NCBI GenBank assembly: GCA_019637975.1
Contig: JAHBUR010000007.1
Coordinates: forward strand, 21,997-85,996
Length of the DNA: 64,000 nucleotides
Source: Bacteroidota bacterium
Lineage (GTDB): Bacteria > Bacteroidota > Ignavibacteria > UBA10030 > UBA6906
Direction: 5' to 3'
Part shown: positions 17,987 to 25,613 of the stretch, one piece after another
Layout: every line of letters starts with the position of its first letter
Numbering within the stretch: position 1 is the stretch's first letter
Translations under genes and position numbers: made by a program
Notes under the pieces: generated by a model
What the model was told of the DNA's origin: nothing
What the model saw: the letters and a program-made list of their open reading frames with translations, nothing else
The model's database searches: none

Positions 17987-18340
17987 ATGGCAAGAGTATT
18001 CCGACATACCGTTGTTCTGTGTGTAGCCGCGCTGTACTTTGTGGCAGCTACCGCTACGGCGGCGTTCTTGACCGGTTTGGTCAATGATGCACCGGTACAT
18101 CAGGTTGTTGGCAAGAGCCAGAATCAGTGCGGGAATGTGTCGGGGGCGCTGCTTGTCCAAGTGGCGAAAATCCCGGTTTCAAAGCAAGTTTCGCTTCCTC
18201 CGGGAATTCTGGTTGCTGCAGGCTCGGCTGCCGGAGTTCCTGTGGTGTTGCAGCAGTACGCCCGCGAATCGTCAATACTCTTCTCGCCGGTTGATCTCTC
18301 GCCAAAATCAAGCCGGGCACCTCCCGCTCATCTGATCTGA
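17987..18340 (+). CDS. Hypothetical exported protein (117 aa)
   Basis: 117 residues. The N-terminus is basic then hydrophobic (MARVFRHTVVLCVAALYFVA), consistent with a signal peptide or anchor. The rest is small and low in charge, with no recognisable domain. It lies in a divergent position to the MBL-rhodanese gene and has a weak ribosome site. Its stop codon sits inside a tight palindrome (18329-18347). It could be real or a fortuitous open frame; the composition of the first 30 residues favours a real exported protein. Confidence 0.5.
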   Translation: MARVFRHTVVLCVAALYFVAATATAAFLTGLVNDAPVHQVVGKSQNQCGNVSGALLVQVAKIPVSKQVSLPPGILVAAGSAAGVPVVLQQYARESSILFSPVDLSPKSSRAPPAHLI

Positions 18341-18368
18341 TCAGATGTCTGTGGCCGCGGTCCGCGGC
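18329..18368. repeat. Two adjacent odd palindromes with central T
   Basis: CATCTGATC-T-GATCAGATG (18329-18347) is followed by GCCGCGG-T-CCGCGGC (18354-18368). Both are perfect and have a single T at the centre. The hairpins would be very tight, so protein binding sites are as likely as a terminator. They precede the zinc-finger gene run. Confidence 0.6.
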
Positions 18369-18483
18369 ATGCAGACAAATTGATTCTACCAATCGTTCCT
18401 TGTAGTTGTTTACAAGCAGTCAGTTGGCAATACTTGCCGGCTCGACTGTTGATCATTCTTTTCAAGAAGAGAGGGAGGAAGAA

Positions 18484-18819
18484 ATGACAGAAGCATTGCT
18501 TGATATGCGCGTGCCTGCTGCAAGCCATATCGACAGGTTGTTCCGGTATTTCGAGAACACCTACAGGATTGACTCGCATGTACAAGAGAAACTCCGGGAA
18601 TCGCCGCGCGTGGAGGCGCTCGACAGGATCATGGCGTTCCGCGCAGACCCGTGGTACGGTGAACTGCGGGCCGCGCTCGACAGAATTGAGAGGGGATGTT
18701 ACGGCATGTGTACTGTGTGCAGAATGTCCATTTGTACGGAGAAACTGCGCCGCTCGCCGACGGCCCGGATTTGTGATGCGTGTGCAGGGAAATACGGGCT
18801 CGAAGCTTTTGATGTATGA
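18484..18819 (+). CDS. TraR/DksA-type zinc-finger protein
   Basis: About 111 residues; GAGGGAGGAAGAA directly precedes the ATG. A helical N-terminal part (about residues 15-70) leads to a C-terminal four-Cys zinc finger, CTVCRMSICTEKLRRSP...CDAC, the arrangement of the DksA/TraR family. These proteins bind in the RNA polymerase secondary channel or act as small regulators. The coiled-coil tip of true DksA is shortened, so it is better called TraR/DksA-like. It is first of three zinc-binding genes in a row, 25 bp before the next. Confidence 0.8.
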   Translation: MTEALLDMRVPAASHIDRLFRYFENTYRIDSHVQEKLRESPRVEALDRIMAFRADPWYGELRAALDRIERGCYGMCTVCRMSICTEKLRRSPTARICDACAGKYGLEAFDV

Positions 18820-18844
18820 ATAACAAATCGAGGAGGGACGAACG

Positions 18845-19051
18845 ATGCGCTACACAACTTCCATTCAATGCAAACGATGCGGCTCCGCCATGATCGTGAT
18901 GAAGCGAAGGGGAAGCAGCGGCGAGCAATACATATGTCCGCAATGCGCGGGACATCAACGCTGCCCGCAATCACGCGGCAGGGAGGAGCCGTTGACGGAA
19001 TATCATGCTACCTATAACAGAACACACTATGGCAGAGATCATACTGCCTGA
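18845..19051 (+). CDS. Small zinc-ribbon protein (68 aa)
   Basis: 68 residues, with GAGGAGGGA upstream of the ATG. CKRCGSAM and, about 20 residues on, CPQCAGHQRC make a compact zinc ribbon, followed by a basic, disordered tail. The family is not recognised. It lies 25 bp after one TraR/DksA-like gene and 16 bp before another, so it probably belongs to the same operon. Confidence 0.7.
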   Translation: MRYTTSIQCKRCGSAMIVMKRRGSSGEQYICPQCAGHQRCPQSRGREEPLTEYHATYNRTHYGRDHTA

Positions 19052-19067
19052 AAGGAGGCACAATACC

Positions 19068-19499
19068 ATGAGAGCAACAACAAGACAGCAGATGAAATCG
19101 GCCCTGCAGAATTTTCCCGTCCGCAAGCGCAGAGCTGCGACGCCCGCCTCAGGTTATACAAAGGCCGAGCTGGAAGAATTCAAGCTTGCGATGGAAGAAA
19201 TGGCTTCGCAGATCCGGCAGGATATCAGGGCGTACAATCGCATTCTTGACACCAATACGCAGAGCAGAGAGGAACAGAGTCAGGCGGCGTATTTCCTCAA
19301 TCGCCAGACTGAACTGCTGCGTCATATTGAATCGGCGATGACGCGCATCCGGATGGGTGTGTTCGGCACGTGTGTCGGATGCGGCGAGAAGATCGAAAAG
19401 GAACGATTGCTTGCGGTTCCCCACACTCAACTGTGTGTCGATTGCAAGAATCGCGGCAGGTCAGCACGAAGAATTACCGCAATGAGTACTGCCCAGTAA
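19068..19499 (+). CDS. TraR/DksA C4-type zinc-finger protein
   Basis: About 143 residues; AAAGGAGG lies 10 nt upstream of the chosen ATG, which avoids overlap with the zinc-ribbon gene. A basic N-terminus is followed by a long helical segment (about residues 30-95, rich in E, Q and R; likely coiled coil) and the zinc finger GTCVGCGEKIEKERLLAVP...CVDCKN. It is closer to DksA than the first paralog because it keeps the long coiled coil and the internal ALxRI-type helix (IESAMTRIRMGVFG). Predicted to bind RNA polymerase and modulate transcription. Confidence 0.85.
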   Translation: MRATTRQQMKSALQNFPVRKRRAATPASGYTKAELEEFKLAMEEMASQIRQDIRAYNRILDTNTQSREEQSQAAYFLNRQTELLRHIESAMTRIRMGVFGTCVGCGEKIEKERLLAVPHTQLCVDCKNRGRSARRITAMSTAQ

Positions 19500-19578
19500 T
19501 TGAAGTCCAAGCCGGCCGGCGGGTGAAACGCCCGAAGGTGAGATCGCGCGGCGCTTGGTGTCCCCGCCGGCTGCACCA

Positions 19579-20808
19579 TTATTCCACCCTCTTGATCACA
19601 ACAAGAGTCCTGTCATCATTGTACTTGCCTTTTGCGCTGAAGCGTGCTACATCGTCGAGGAGGCCAAGGGCGATTTCCTTTGCTGTTTTCCTTCTCAACG
19701 AGGCGAGGCGCCTCATGAGCCTCTTCTCGGAATACTCCTTTCGTAACGGACTCATCGCTTCGGTGACGCCGTCAGTTGAAAGGAGGAGAGTATCGTCTTT
19801 TCCAATCAGCACGCTTTCACGCCGGAATTTCTGATCGGCGAACGGCCCGACGATCGTTCCTGTGGGATTGAGAACCTCAACGTTGCCCGATTTGCCGCGG
19901 CACAACAGGGGACGCGTGTGACCCGCATTGACGTACACACAAAGTCCCTGTGAGTCGTCAGTTAGTTCGGCAAGAACGAGCGTGAGGAAGCTCTCGTCGG
20001 GGAATGCCTGATGAACAAGCGTATTCAGATTCCGGACGAGTGTGCTGACTTTGATGTTATGCATCGCCCCCATCCGCAAGGCGCCGGACGCATACAGTGC
20101 CTGAACAGCCGCGGGGATTCCCTTCGTGGCGGCATCGCCGATAACAATATCAACCCGATCCTTTTCGGGACTGATCACGTAGTCGAAGAAATCACCGCCG
20201 ACGCTTCTGTCGGGCAGCGATACGCCGTAGATGTCATAATGGTGGAAATGCAATTCCGGTTCGGGAAGAATGCTCTGCTGAATCATCCGCGCTTTCTCCA
20301 GCTCTTTTTCGAGCGTGGTGGATTTCAGCTCGTGCCGGCGGCTGCGCAACATTCTGCTCACCGTCATGCTGATGATGTCGAGTGCGGGTGCCTCCTCCTC
20401 GTGTGTGAGATTGGTGTTGAAGGTGAGGATGTACTCGTACAATCGCATTCCTTCTGCATGCACTTTCTCGCCGACACCTGTCGCCGAGTATGTGAGTATG
20501 CCGCGACGGCGCAGGTAGTCGTTCGTTTCGTCGGAGACGATTGTTCTTTCCTCGGCGAGCTTCAGGAATGGGGGATACTCGGCAACTGTCAATACGAAGC
20601 CTTTTCGAATCCGCTTCAACGAACCGAGCTGCGAAACGAGGCGGTATGCAGCGGACGAAGATTCCAATCTCCAGAGCCGCCCTCCGAGAATATCGATGCC
20701 TTTGTGTTTGATGATCTGATGAAGAACGTGCGTGAGAAACTGTTCGGGATGTTCGAACTTCTCCGTGTCAAAACTCTCGATCGTCTTTTGAAGCTGGCGA
20801 TGGTCCAT
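19579..20808 (-). CDS. SpoIIE/RsbU-type PP2C serine phosphatase with sensory N-terminus
   Basis: 409 residues. The N-terminal 160 residues resemble a degenerate GAF-like sensor (ILGGRLWRL...YRLVSQLGS). A short helical linker (KELEKARMIQQSILP, the typical RsbU linker) leads to the PP2C-like phosphatase domain. The metal-binding motifs are DRSVGGDFFDYV, VIGDAATKGIPAA and DDRTLVVIK near the C-terminus. Such phosphatases dephosphorylate STAS-domain anti-anti-sigma factors. A STAS gene lies at 62905 in this window, but a functional link over 40 kb is only a possibility. Convergent with the zinc-finger operon. Confidence 0.88.
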   Translation of the reverse strand: MDHRQLQKTIESFDTEKFEHPEQFLTHVLHQIIKHKGIDILGGRLWRLESSSAAYRLVSQLGSLKRIRKGFVLTVAEYPPFLKLAEERTIVSDETNDYLRRRGILTYSATGVGEKVHAEGMRLYEYILTFNTNLTHEEEAPALDIISMTVSRMLRSRRHELKSTTLEKELEKARMIQQSILPEPELHFHHYDIYGVSLPDRSVGGDFFDYVISPEKDRVDIVIGDAATKGIPAAVQALYASGALRMGAMHNIKVSTLVRNLNTLVHQAFPDESFLTLVLAELTDDSQGLCVYVNAGHTRPLLCRGKSGNVEVLNPTGTIVGPFADQKFRRESVLIGKDDTLLLSTDGVTEAMSPLRKEYSEKRLMRRLASLRRKTAKEIALGLLDDVARFSAKGKYNDDRTLVVIKRVE

Positions 20809-20960
20809 TCTTTACCGTTCAGGACGTGATGTAAAAAGGAAAGTCTCCGTATCAAGGTAGGAAAAATACGGAAGCCGGGCAAAGCATGCCGGCCACTGTG
20901 ATTTCTTGCTTTCCCTTTCCCTTTCCCGTAACTTTGTTCCAACAACAAAGGACATCGGAT

Positions 20961-21365
20961 ATGGCATTCTGGCTTCTCAAGACCGAACCGTCAACATACT
21001 CCTACGCTGATTTGGAGAGGGATGTGAAGACGACGTGGGACGGTGTGAGCAACAATCTTGCATTGAAGCATATTCGTTCGATGAAAAAAGGCGATCTTGC
21101 CTTCATCTATCATTCGGGTGGCGAAAAGGCTGTTGTTGGAATTGCCGAGATCGTTTCGAATCCGTACCCCGATCCGAAGCAACAGGACGGGAAGCTTGCA
21201 GTTGTTGACCTCAAACCGAAAGGGAAGTTGAACACTCCTGTCACGCTTGCCGCAGTGAAAGCGCGGAAGGAGTTCGCACAATTCGAGCTTGTGCGCATGT
21301 CACGGCTCTCCGTCATGCCCGTTCCTGCCGCGTTGTGGAAAAGCCTTCTCACAATGTCGAAATAA
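20961..21365 (+). CDS. EVE-domain protein
   Basis: 134 residues. The start is set by AAAGGA 10 nt upstream and by the conserved first strand FWLLKTEPSTYSYADL. Features of the EVE domain (a PUA-like fold) are present: W-D-GVSN, KKGDLAFIYHSG, VVGIAEIVS, YPDP and VDLKP. EVE proteins bind modified bases in DNA or RNA and are often single-domain in bacteria. It ends 7 bp before the CNNM/CBS gene, so the two are probably co-transcribed. Whether it reads a DNA modification here is unknown. Confidence 0.9.
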   Translation: MAFWLLKTEPSTYSYADLERDVKTTWDGVSNNLALKHIRSMKKGDLAFIYHSGGEKAVVGIAEIVSNPYPDPKQQDGKLAVVDLKPKGKLNTPVTLAAVKARKEFAQFELVRMSRLSVMPVPAALWKSLLTMSK

Positions 21366-21372
21366 CATTTCG

Positions 21373-22686
21373 ATGGAAATTGTTTACGGCATTCTGAAGA
21401 TTGCCTCTGTGTTCGCGCTGGTGTTCCTCAACGGCTTTTTCGTTGCCGCCGAGTTTGCCATTGTCAAAGTTCGCATGACCCAAATTGAACCTCTCATCAA
21501 GAGTGGTTTGAAGCGGGCCAGGCTTGCCCAGCAAGTTATTACGCATCTTGACGCATATCTCTCCGCGACGCAACTCGGCATTACACTGACAAGCCTCGGA
21601 CTCGGGTGGCTCGGCGAACCGTTCGTTGCCCACATGCTTCAGCCGTTGTTTGTGCTCGCCGGCATCACGAACCCGACAGCGGTCGCGGCGGTGTCCTTCG
21701 GCGTTGCGTTTAGCATCATCACGTTCCTCCATATCGTTCTCGGCGAGTTGGCGCCGAAATCGCTCGCTATTCAGCGGGCGCAGAAGGTAACATTGGGAGT
21801 TGCCGCGCCGCTTCACCTGTTCTTTGTCGTTTTCAAACCGGCAATCTGGCTTCTTAACGGAACCGCAAACTACTTTCTGCGGGCAGTCGGCATCGAGCCC
21901 GTCGGCGAAAGCGATTTGGCGCATTCGGAAGAAGAGTTGCGCATTCTGCTCAGTCAAGGGAAGACGATTTCAACGACAAGCCGGAGCATTCTTCTTCGCG
22001 CAATGGAACTGCGTGACCGGACGGTCCGTGAGGTGATGGTACCCCGAACGCAAATCGTCTATCTCTCAACAGACAAATCGCCCGACGAGAGCTTGAAGAT
22101 CGCCCTCGAAAGTCAATTCACACGCTACCCGCTGTGTGAGAACGACCTTGATAATGTTCTGGGGATGATCCACCTGAAAGATCTGTTCAGGATGAAGGCA
22201 CAGCAGGTCGGGCCTTCCGTACCCGGCGGGCGCGGGGCGCAACTGTTGAGTATCAAGCGTGAGCTGTTGTTCGTTCCCGAAACCACTCCGCTCGAAAAAA
22301 TGCTGAATACCTTCCTGACAAAAAGAGTGTTGATGGCAATCGTCGTGGATGAGTACGGCGGCACAGCGGGATTGATTACGCTGGAGAATGTGTTAGAAGA
22401 ACTTGTCGGAGAAATCCGTGACGAGTTCGACGTTGAGCCGCTGATGGTGCAAAAAGTGAACGAAGGAGAATATACAATCGACGGCACGATGCCGCTTCAT
22501 GATTTTGCACGCATGTTCGAAGTCGTGCCCGATACCAAGGATGTCGTGACGGTGAGCGGATATGTCGTTCATCTGCTCGGCCGTGTTCCCGAAAAGGGGG
22601 CAACACTGCGGATCGATCAGTGGAACGGAACTATCGAGAGCGTTGACAAGAAGAAAGTTAAGCAACTCCGCATTCGCAAAGCGTAG
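21373..22686 (+). CDS. CNNM/CBS-domain membrane protein (hemolysin-C-like transporter family)
   Basis: 437 residues. An N-terminal DUF21/CNNM membrane domain (about residues 8-180, with FLNGFFVAAEFAIVKVR and LGITLTSLGLGWLGEP) is followed by two CBS domains (about 205-330, with REVMVPRTQIVYL and VDEYGGTAGLITLENVLEELVG) and a C-terminal CorC_HlyC domain. This is the architecture of CorC/CNNM proteins implicated in Mg2+ or Co2+ transport. It follows the EVE gene by 7 bp. The older name hemolysin reflects family history, not proven activity. Confidence 0.92.
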   Translation: MEIVYGILKIASVFALVFLNGFFVAAEFAIVKVRMTQIEPLIKSGLKRARLAQQVITHLDAYLSATQLGITLTSLGLGWLGEPFVAHMLQPLFVLAGITNPTAVAAVSFGVAFSIITFLHIVLGELAPKSLAIQRAQKVTLGVAAPLHLFFVVFKPAIWLLNGTANYFLRAVGIEPVGESDLAHSEEELRILLSQGKTISTTSRSILLRAMELRDRTVREVMVPRTQIVYLSTDKSPDESLKIALESQFTRYPLCENDLDNVLGMIHLKDLFRMKAQQVGPSVPGGRGAQLLSIKRELLFVPETTPLEKMLNTFLTKRVLMAIVVDEYGGTAGLITLENVLEELVGEIRDEFDVEPLMVQKVNEGEYTIDGTMPLHDFARMFEVVPDTKDVVTVSGYVVHLLGRVPEKGATLRIDQWNGTIESVDKKKVKQLRIRKA

Positions 22687-22694
22687 ACCCCGCA

Positions 22695-22744
22695 AACTCT
22701 ATGAACTCTACAAACTCTACAAACTCTACGAACTCTACGAACTC
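22695..22744 (+). repeat. 9-bp tandem repeat (AACTCTAYR) at a gene start
   Basis: Five full 9-bp units and a partial sixth. The array begins just before the ATG of the next gene and encodes its first residues as repeating Asn-Ser-Thr. Because the unit is a multiple of three, copy-number change alters N-terminal length without shifting frame. Confidence 0.9.
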
Positions 22745-23450
22745 GGAACTCTTTCGGGTCACACTCTTCTTCCTTCTCACCTTTCTCGTCGTTCCCCCAC
22801 TTGCCGCGCAATACTACGAGCGCTCACCGGCGGGAAGTTCAAATCGCTTTGTGCATTTAGGCTACCTGCAGCGAACGTTCGAGCCACGTTACTCGAATAC
22901 ATCGCCCGATTCCCTCATCATCAACTACCGCCGAGTCATGCCGACAATCGGATTCCGGGAGGGGATGGTTGACGTGACGTTCGGCTATACGCGCTTCACA
23001 CTTCGCGGGGTTGATAAAACGGCAGTGCACGCCGCCATAACAGTCGGCAATGAATTCCCCCTGACCTTCTCGCCGACGCACGGAGTGTTTCTCCCCCTCA
23101 TGATCTCAACAGATTACACACGCAGCGACAACACCGGCACCGACAAGGAGAATTTCAACATCGGCAGTTTAGGTATCGGGGCGGGATTGAAGTACAGGTT
23201 CCGTCAGCCGCGGTTTGAGTTCTCCATTCACGCAACCGAAGCGGTACACTGGAGCTTTGAAGGCTTCAACACCGGAACGGGATTCTCAGCCGCGACAACC
23301 GGTGAAGTATTGTTTGTGTTCCGCAATGCCGTTCTGTTCGAGGGCATCACACTCGGCTATCGTTTTCGCTATCAAACGTGGAACATGAACAACGCGGCAT
23401 TCGACTACAAGGCGCTATCCCACGGTGCATTTCTGGGCGTGATGTTTTGA
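22701..23450 (+). CDS. Predicted outer-membrane beta-barrel protein
   Basis: 249 residues. The N-terminus is four Asn-Ser-Thr repeats followed by a hydrophobic signal-like segment (VTLFFLLTFLVVPPLAAQ). The mature part alternates hydrophobic and polar residues with many aromatic girdle positions and ends in a terminal Phe (GAFLGVMF), the hallmark of outer-membrane barrels. No domain name is recognised. There is no ribosome site before the ATG and no basic residue before the repeats, so the true start is uncertain. It begins 14 bp after the CNNM gene. It is not a TolC-like factor for the downstream RND pump. Confidence 0.65.
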   Translation: MNSTNSTNSTNSTNSELFRVTLFFLLTFLVVPPLAAQYYERSPAGSSNRFVHLGYLQRTFEPRYSNTSPDSLIINYRRVMPTIGFREGMVDVTFGYTRFTLRGVDKTAVHAAITVGNEFPLTFSPTHGVFLPLMISTDYTRSDNTGTDKENFNIGSLGIGAGLKYRFRQPRFEFSIHATEAVHWSFEGFNTGTGFSAATTGEVLFVFRNAVLFEGITLGYRFRYQTWNMNNAAFDYKALSHGAFLGVMF

Positions 23451-23588
23451 GTACTATCTCCTGCTGATTCCGCGGCTGTGGGGGAACCCATCCTCTTGCT
23501 TCTTGTTACCAATTACTATCAGCTCAGAAACAACTCAGAGTTGAAGAATCACTTTTTCGTTTCTTCCCATAGCTCTTTTGGCTTGCTC

Positions 23589-23666
23589 ATGTCCCTCAGC
23601 CCCCTCTCCACATCCCGCCCCGTTACCGTGCCGTTCGTTTTCTCCACGTCCCCGCCGAAGTATTGA
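23589..23666 (+). pseudogene. Truncated copy 1 of the RND permease 5' end
   Basis: The sequence from about 23545 matches the region upstream and at the start of the intact permease gene (30741-30830): a TTTTTCGTTTCTTCCC tract, then an ATG and codons for MSLSPLSTSRPVTV. It diverges after about 14 codons and stops at 23666. It is a 25-codon remnant marking a duplication joint. Confidence 0.75.
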
Positions 23667-23733
23667 CATTCTCCGCCCGGATGCGTTTCTTGTCGGCATC
23701 CTGATTCCCTTCTCTTCATTTGGTTGAGGGCCT

Positions 23734-24960
23734 ATGCCGCGACGACGAACACTCCTTCTGTGGACTTTCAGCATTCCCCTGATTGGACTCATTGCGTATC
23801 TCGCCACACGATCAGCAGATACATCTCCTCCCGAACGCGCCAACGCGGTGAGTGAAGTTGATGGCGATGTCCGGTTTCCCGTCACGGTTGCTGTAGCGGA
23901 GCGGGGAGTGCTTGCAAAGAGCATTGGCGCCAATGGCATACTGCGCGCACGGCGCGAGGTGGAATTGCTTGCGCGTGTTGGCGGTGATGTTGTTGGCGTG
24001 TATGCACAGAACGGCAAGCACGTCGGCAAAGGTGATCTGTTAGTGAAGTTGGATGATCGCGAGTCCCGTCTTGCGTATGAGAAGGCCTCGACAGCGCTGC
24101 TTGCCGCGCAGATTGAGTACCGGGCACTCAGCACGTCCGAGTTTCTTGCCGGACCCGATTCGGCGCGTGTGCAGGAGGAGCTTACCCGCGTGCGTCAGCG
24201 GCTTGCGGATGCGGAGAGCGCCTACCGGACAAAGAAGATAGACGAGGCTGCACTGGCGCGAGCACGGCGCGAATACGAAGCCGCGAACGCCTATCTGCTC
24301 GTTGACCGCGGCGACATTATTGCCAACAAAAGCGGACTCGCGGCGACGCAGGAAGCCTACACCCGCGCAAAGTTGGATTTGGAGGCAACCGAACTCCGTG
24401 CCCCGTTTGCAGGTTACGTCGGCAATCTCGACCTCACCGTTGGCAAGCGCGTACAGGCGGGGACAGCAATCTGCAATGTCGTTGACCTCTCGACTCTGCT
24501 TGTGGATGTTGATGTGATTGAGAGCGAAGCGCCGCGTGTGCAGCCGGGACAACGCGCCGAGCTGACCGTTGCCGCGCTGCCGGGCAAAACCTTCACGGGC
24601 AAAGTCATAACCCGCAACCCGATGATTGATCCCAAAACCAAAACTCTTAAAGTAACGATTGAACTGACCAACCTTCCCACCTCCAACTCGCTGATGCCGG
24701 GGATGTACGCAACAGTGAGAATCCAAACCGAAATCTTTGCCAGCCGACTGCTTGTACCGAAGGCTGCGCTGCTTGTGCGCGACCAGCGCACGCTCGTGTT
24801 TGTGGCACAGCAAGGACTTGCCAAGTGGCACTACGTTGATGTTGAAGATGAGAATGAACGCTACATTGCCATCCGCTCAGGTATCGAGACGGGCGACACG
24901 GTGATTGTGGACGGACACTACACACTGGCGCATGATGCAAGGATACGCGTAACAAAATAG
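23734..24960 (+). CDS. RND efflux periplasmic adaptor (membrane fusion protein)
   Basis: 408 residues. An N-terminal membrane anchor (LLLWTFSIPLIGLIAYLA) is followed by a split biotinyl-lipoyl-like domain (GGDVVGVYAQNGKHVGKGDLL and ELRAPFAGYVGNLDLTVGKR), an alpha-helical hairpin between them (about residues 120-220), a beta-barrel domain (ELTVAALPGKTFTGKV) and a membrane-proximal domain. This is the HlyD/AcrA-type adaptor that links an inner-membrane RND permease to an outer-membrane channel. The permeases lie about 5.8 kb downstream, separated by the duplicated peptide module. Its last 97 codons are duplicated at 27838-28130. Confidence 0.9.
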   Translation: MPRRRTLLLWTFSIPLIGLIAYLATRSADTSPPERANAVSEVDGDVRFPVTVAVAERGVLAKSIGANGILRARREVELLARVGGDVVGVYAQNGKHVGKGDLLVKLDDRESRLAYEKASTALLAAQIEYRALSTSEFLAGPDSARVQEELTRVRQRLADAESAYRTKKIDEAALARARREYEAANAYLLVDRGDIIANKSGLAATQEAYTRAKLDLEATELRAPFAGYVGNLDLTVGKRVQAGTAICNVVDLSTLLVDVDVIESEAPRVQPGQRAELTVAALPGKTFTGKVITRNPMIDPKTKTLKVTIELTNLPTSNSLMPGMYATVRIQTEIFASRLLVPKAALLVRDQRTLVFVAQQGLAKWHYVDVEDENERYIAIRSGIETGDTVIVDGHYTLAHDARIRVTK

Positions 24961-24974
24961 ACCTTGAAACATTA

Positions 24975-25040
24975 AGTCCCCTCTGCGGGAGGGTATGTGC
25001 GCGAGGGAGAGGGGTGTCCGAACGCAGTGAGGACGGGGTG
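24975..25040. repeat. Dispersed-repeat-like palindromic segment
   Basis: CCCCTCT and AGAGGGG arms are followed by GTCCGAACGCAGTGAGGACGG. Its compact, G+C-rich, palindromic look is that of a genome-dispersed intergenic repeat. No second full copy is seen in this window. Confidence 0.4.
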
Positions 25041-25119
25041 TGAAAAAGACAACGACTCCGATAACCACGGTCGACATATTTCAAACACTTTTCTTGTCCC
25101 TAACTTGGAGGTATATCCC

Positions 25120-25539
25120 ATGTCAATAGACACCTCACTACTCAAAACCTGGATACGCGAAAACCCGGAGAAGGCGTGCAGCGCAAAGGTTGTGGCGGCA
25201 CATCATGGGTTGCTCATTGATTCCGCGCGAAAGGAATTTCATCGAAAGGAGAGGATGACACTCGGGCAATTTGTTTCCGATGTGCGACTGGAGTTTGTAC
25301 AGCAGCAGCTTCAGACAACAGAGAAGGCCTGTTTTGAGATTGCGAGTGAACTTCGATTGCGAGATGATGTTCTTGCTCGCTGGTTTAAGCAACGGACCGG
25401 TATGACGATGGAAGAATTCCGACGCAAGAATGGGAAAACCCAAAGCCAACGGGGGGGGGTAAACCTAAGCGACGATAACGTCATGTCCGAAATTGCAAAC
25501 CATTATTGCAAACCGAAATTGCAAAGAGAATTTGCTTGA
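25120..25539 (+). CDS. Stand-alone AraC-type DNA-binding protein, module copy A
   Basis: 139 residues; TTGGAGG lies 8 nt upstream. The protein is only a DNA-binding domain of AraC type: EFHRKERMTLGQFVSDVRLE (first helix-turn-helix region), FEIASELRLRDDVLARWFKQ and TGMTMEEFRRKNG. There is no sensor domain. A 30-residue tail after a run of nine G (QRGGVNLSDD) is identical in copy B except one residue. The 5' 70 bp and 3' 90 bp match copy B almost exactly at DNA level, while the middle has diverged. Its stop overlaps the -35 box of the peptide promoter. It probably regulates the adjacent peptide gene. Confidence 0.85.
   Translation: MSIDTSLLKTWIRENPEKACSAKVVAAHHGLLIDSARKEFHRKERMTLGQFVSDVRLEFVQQQLQTTEKACFEIASELRLRDDVLARWFKQRTGMTMEEFRRKNGKTQSQRGGVNLSDDNVMSEIANHYCKPKLQREFA
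25451..25459 (+). repeat. G9 homopolymer in regulator A
   Basis: Nine consecutive G inside the coding region. Gain or loss of one G brings an early stop and removes about the last 25-28 residues. The same tract occurs at the same place in copy B. Confidence 0.95.
25492..25525 (+). promoter_or_regulatory. Three 13-bp direct repeats (ATTGCAAA core), copy A
   Basis: ATTGCAAA begins at 25492, 25505 and 25518, an exact 13-bp period, with a degenerate fourth TTTGC at 25531. The array abuts the -35 box of the peptide promoter. It lies inside the regulator's reading frame, where it encodes part of the conserved tail. Likely operator or activator sites. Confidence 0.75.
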
Positions 25540-25564
25540 CGATCAGATAGGGAGACACTGTATT
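25536..25564 (+). promoter_or_regulatory. Promoter of peptide gene A
   Basis: TTGACG, 17 bp, TGTATT. The -35 box overlaps the regulator stop codon and lies directly after the 13-bp repeats. Confidence 0.55.
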
Positions 25565-25613
25565 CATCTCCGAATTCACATTATCCACTTCTTCAAAAAA
25601 CGTTGGAGGCATC

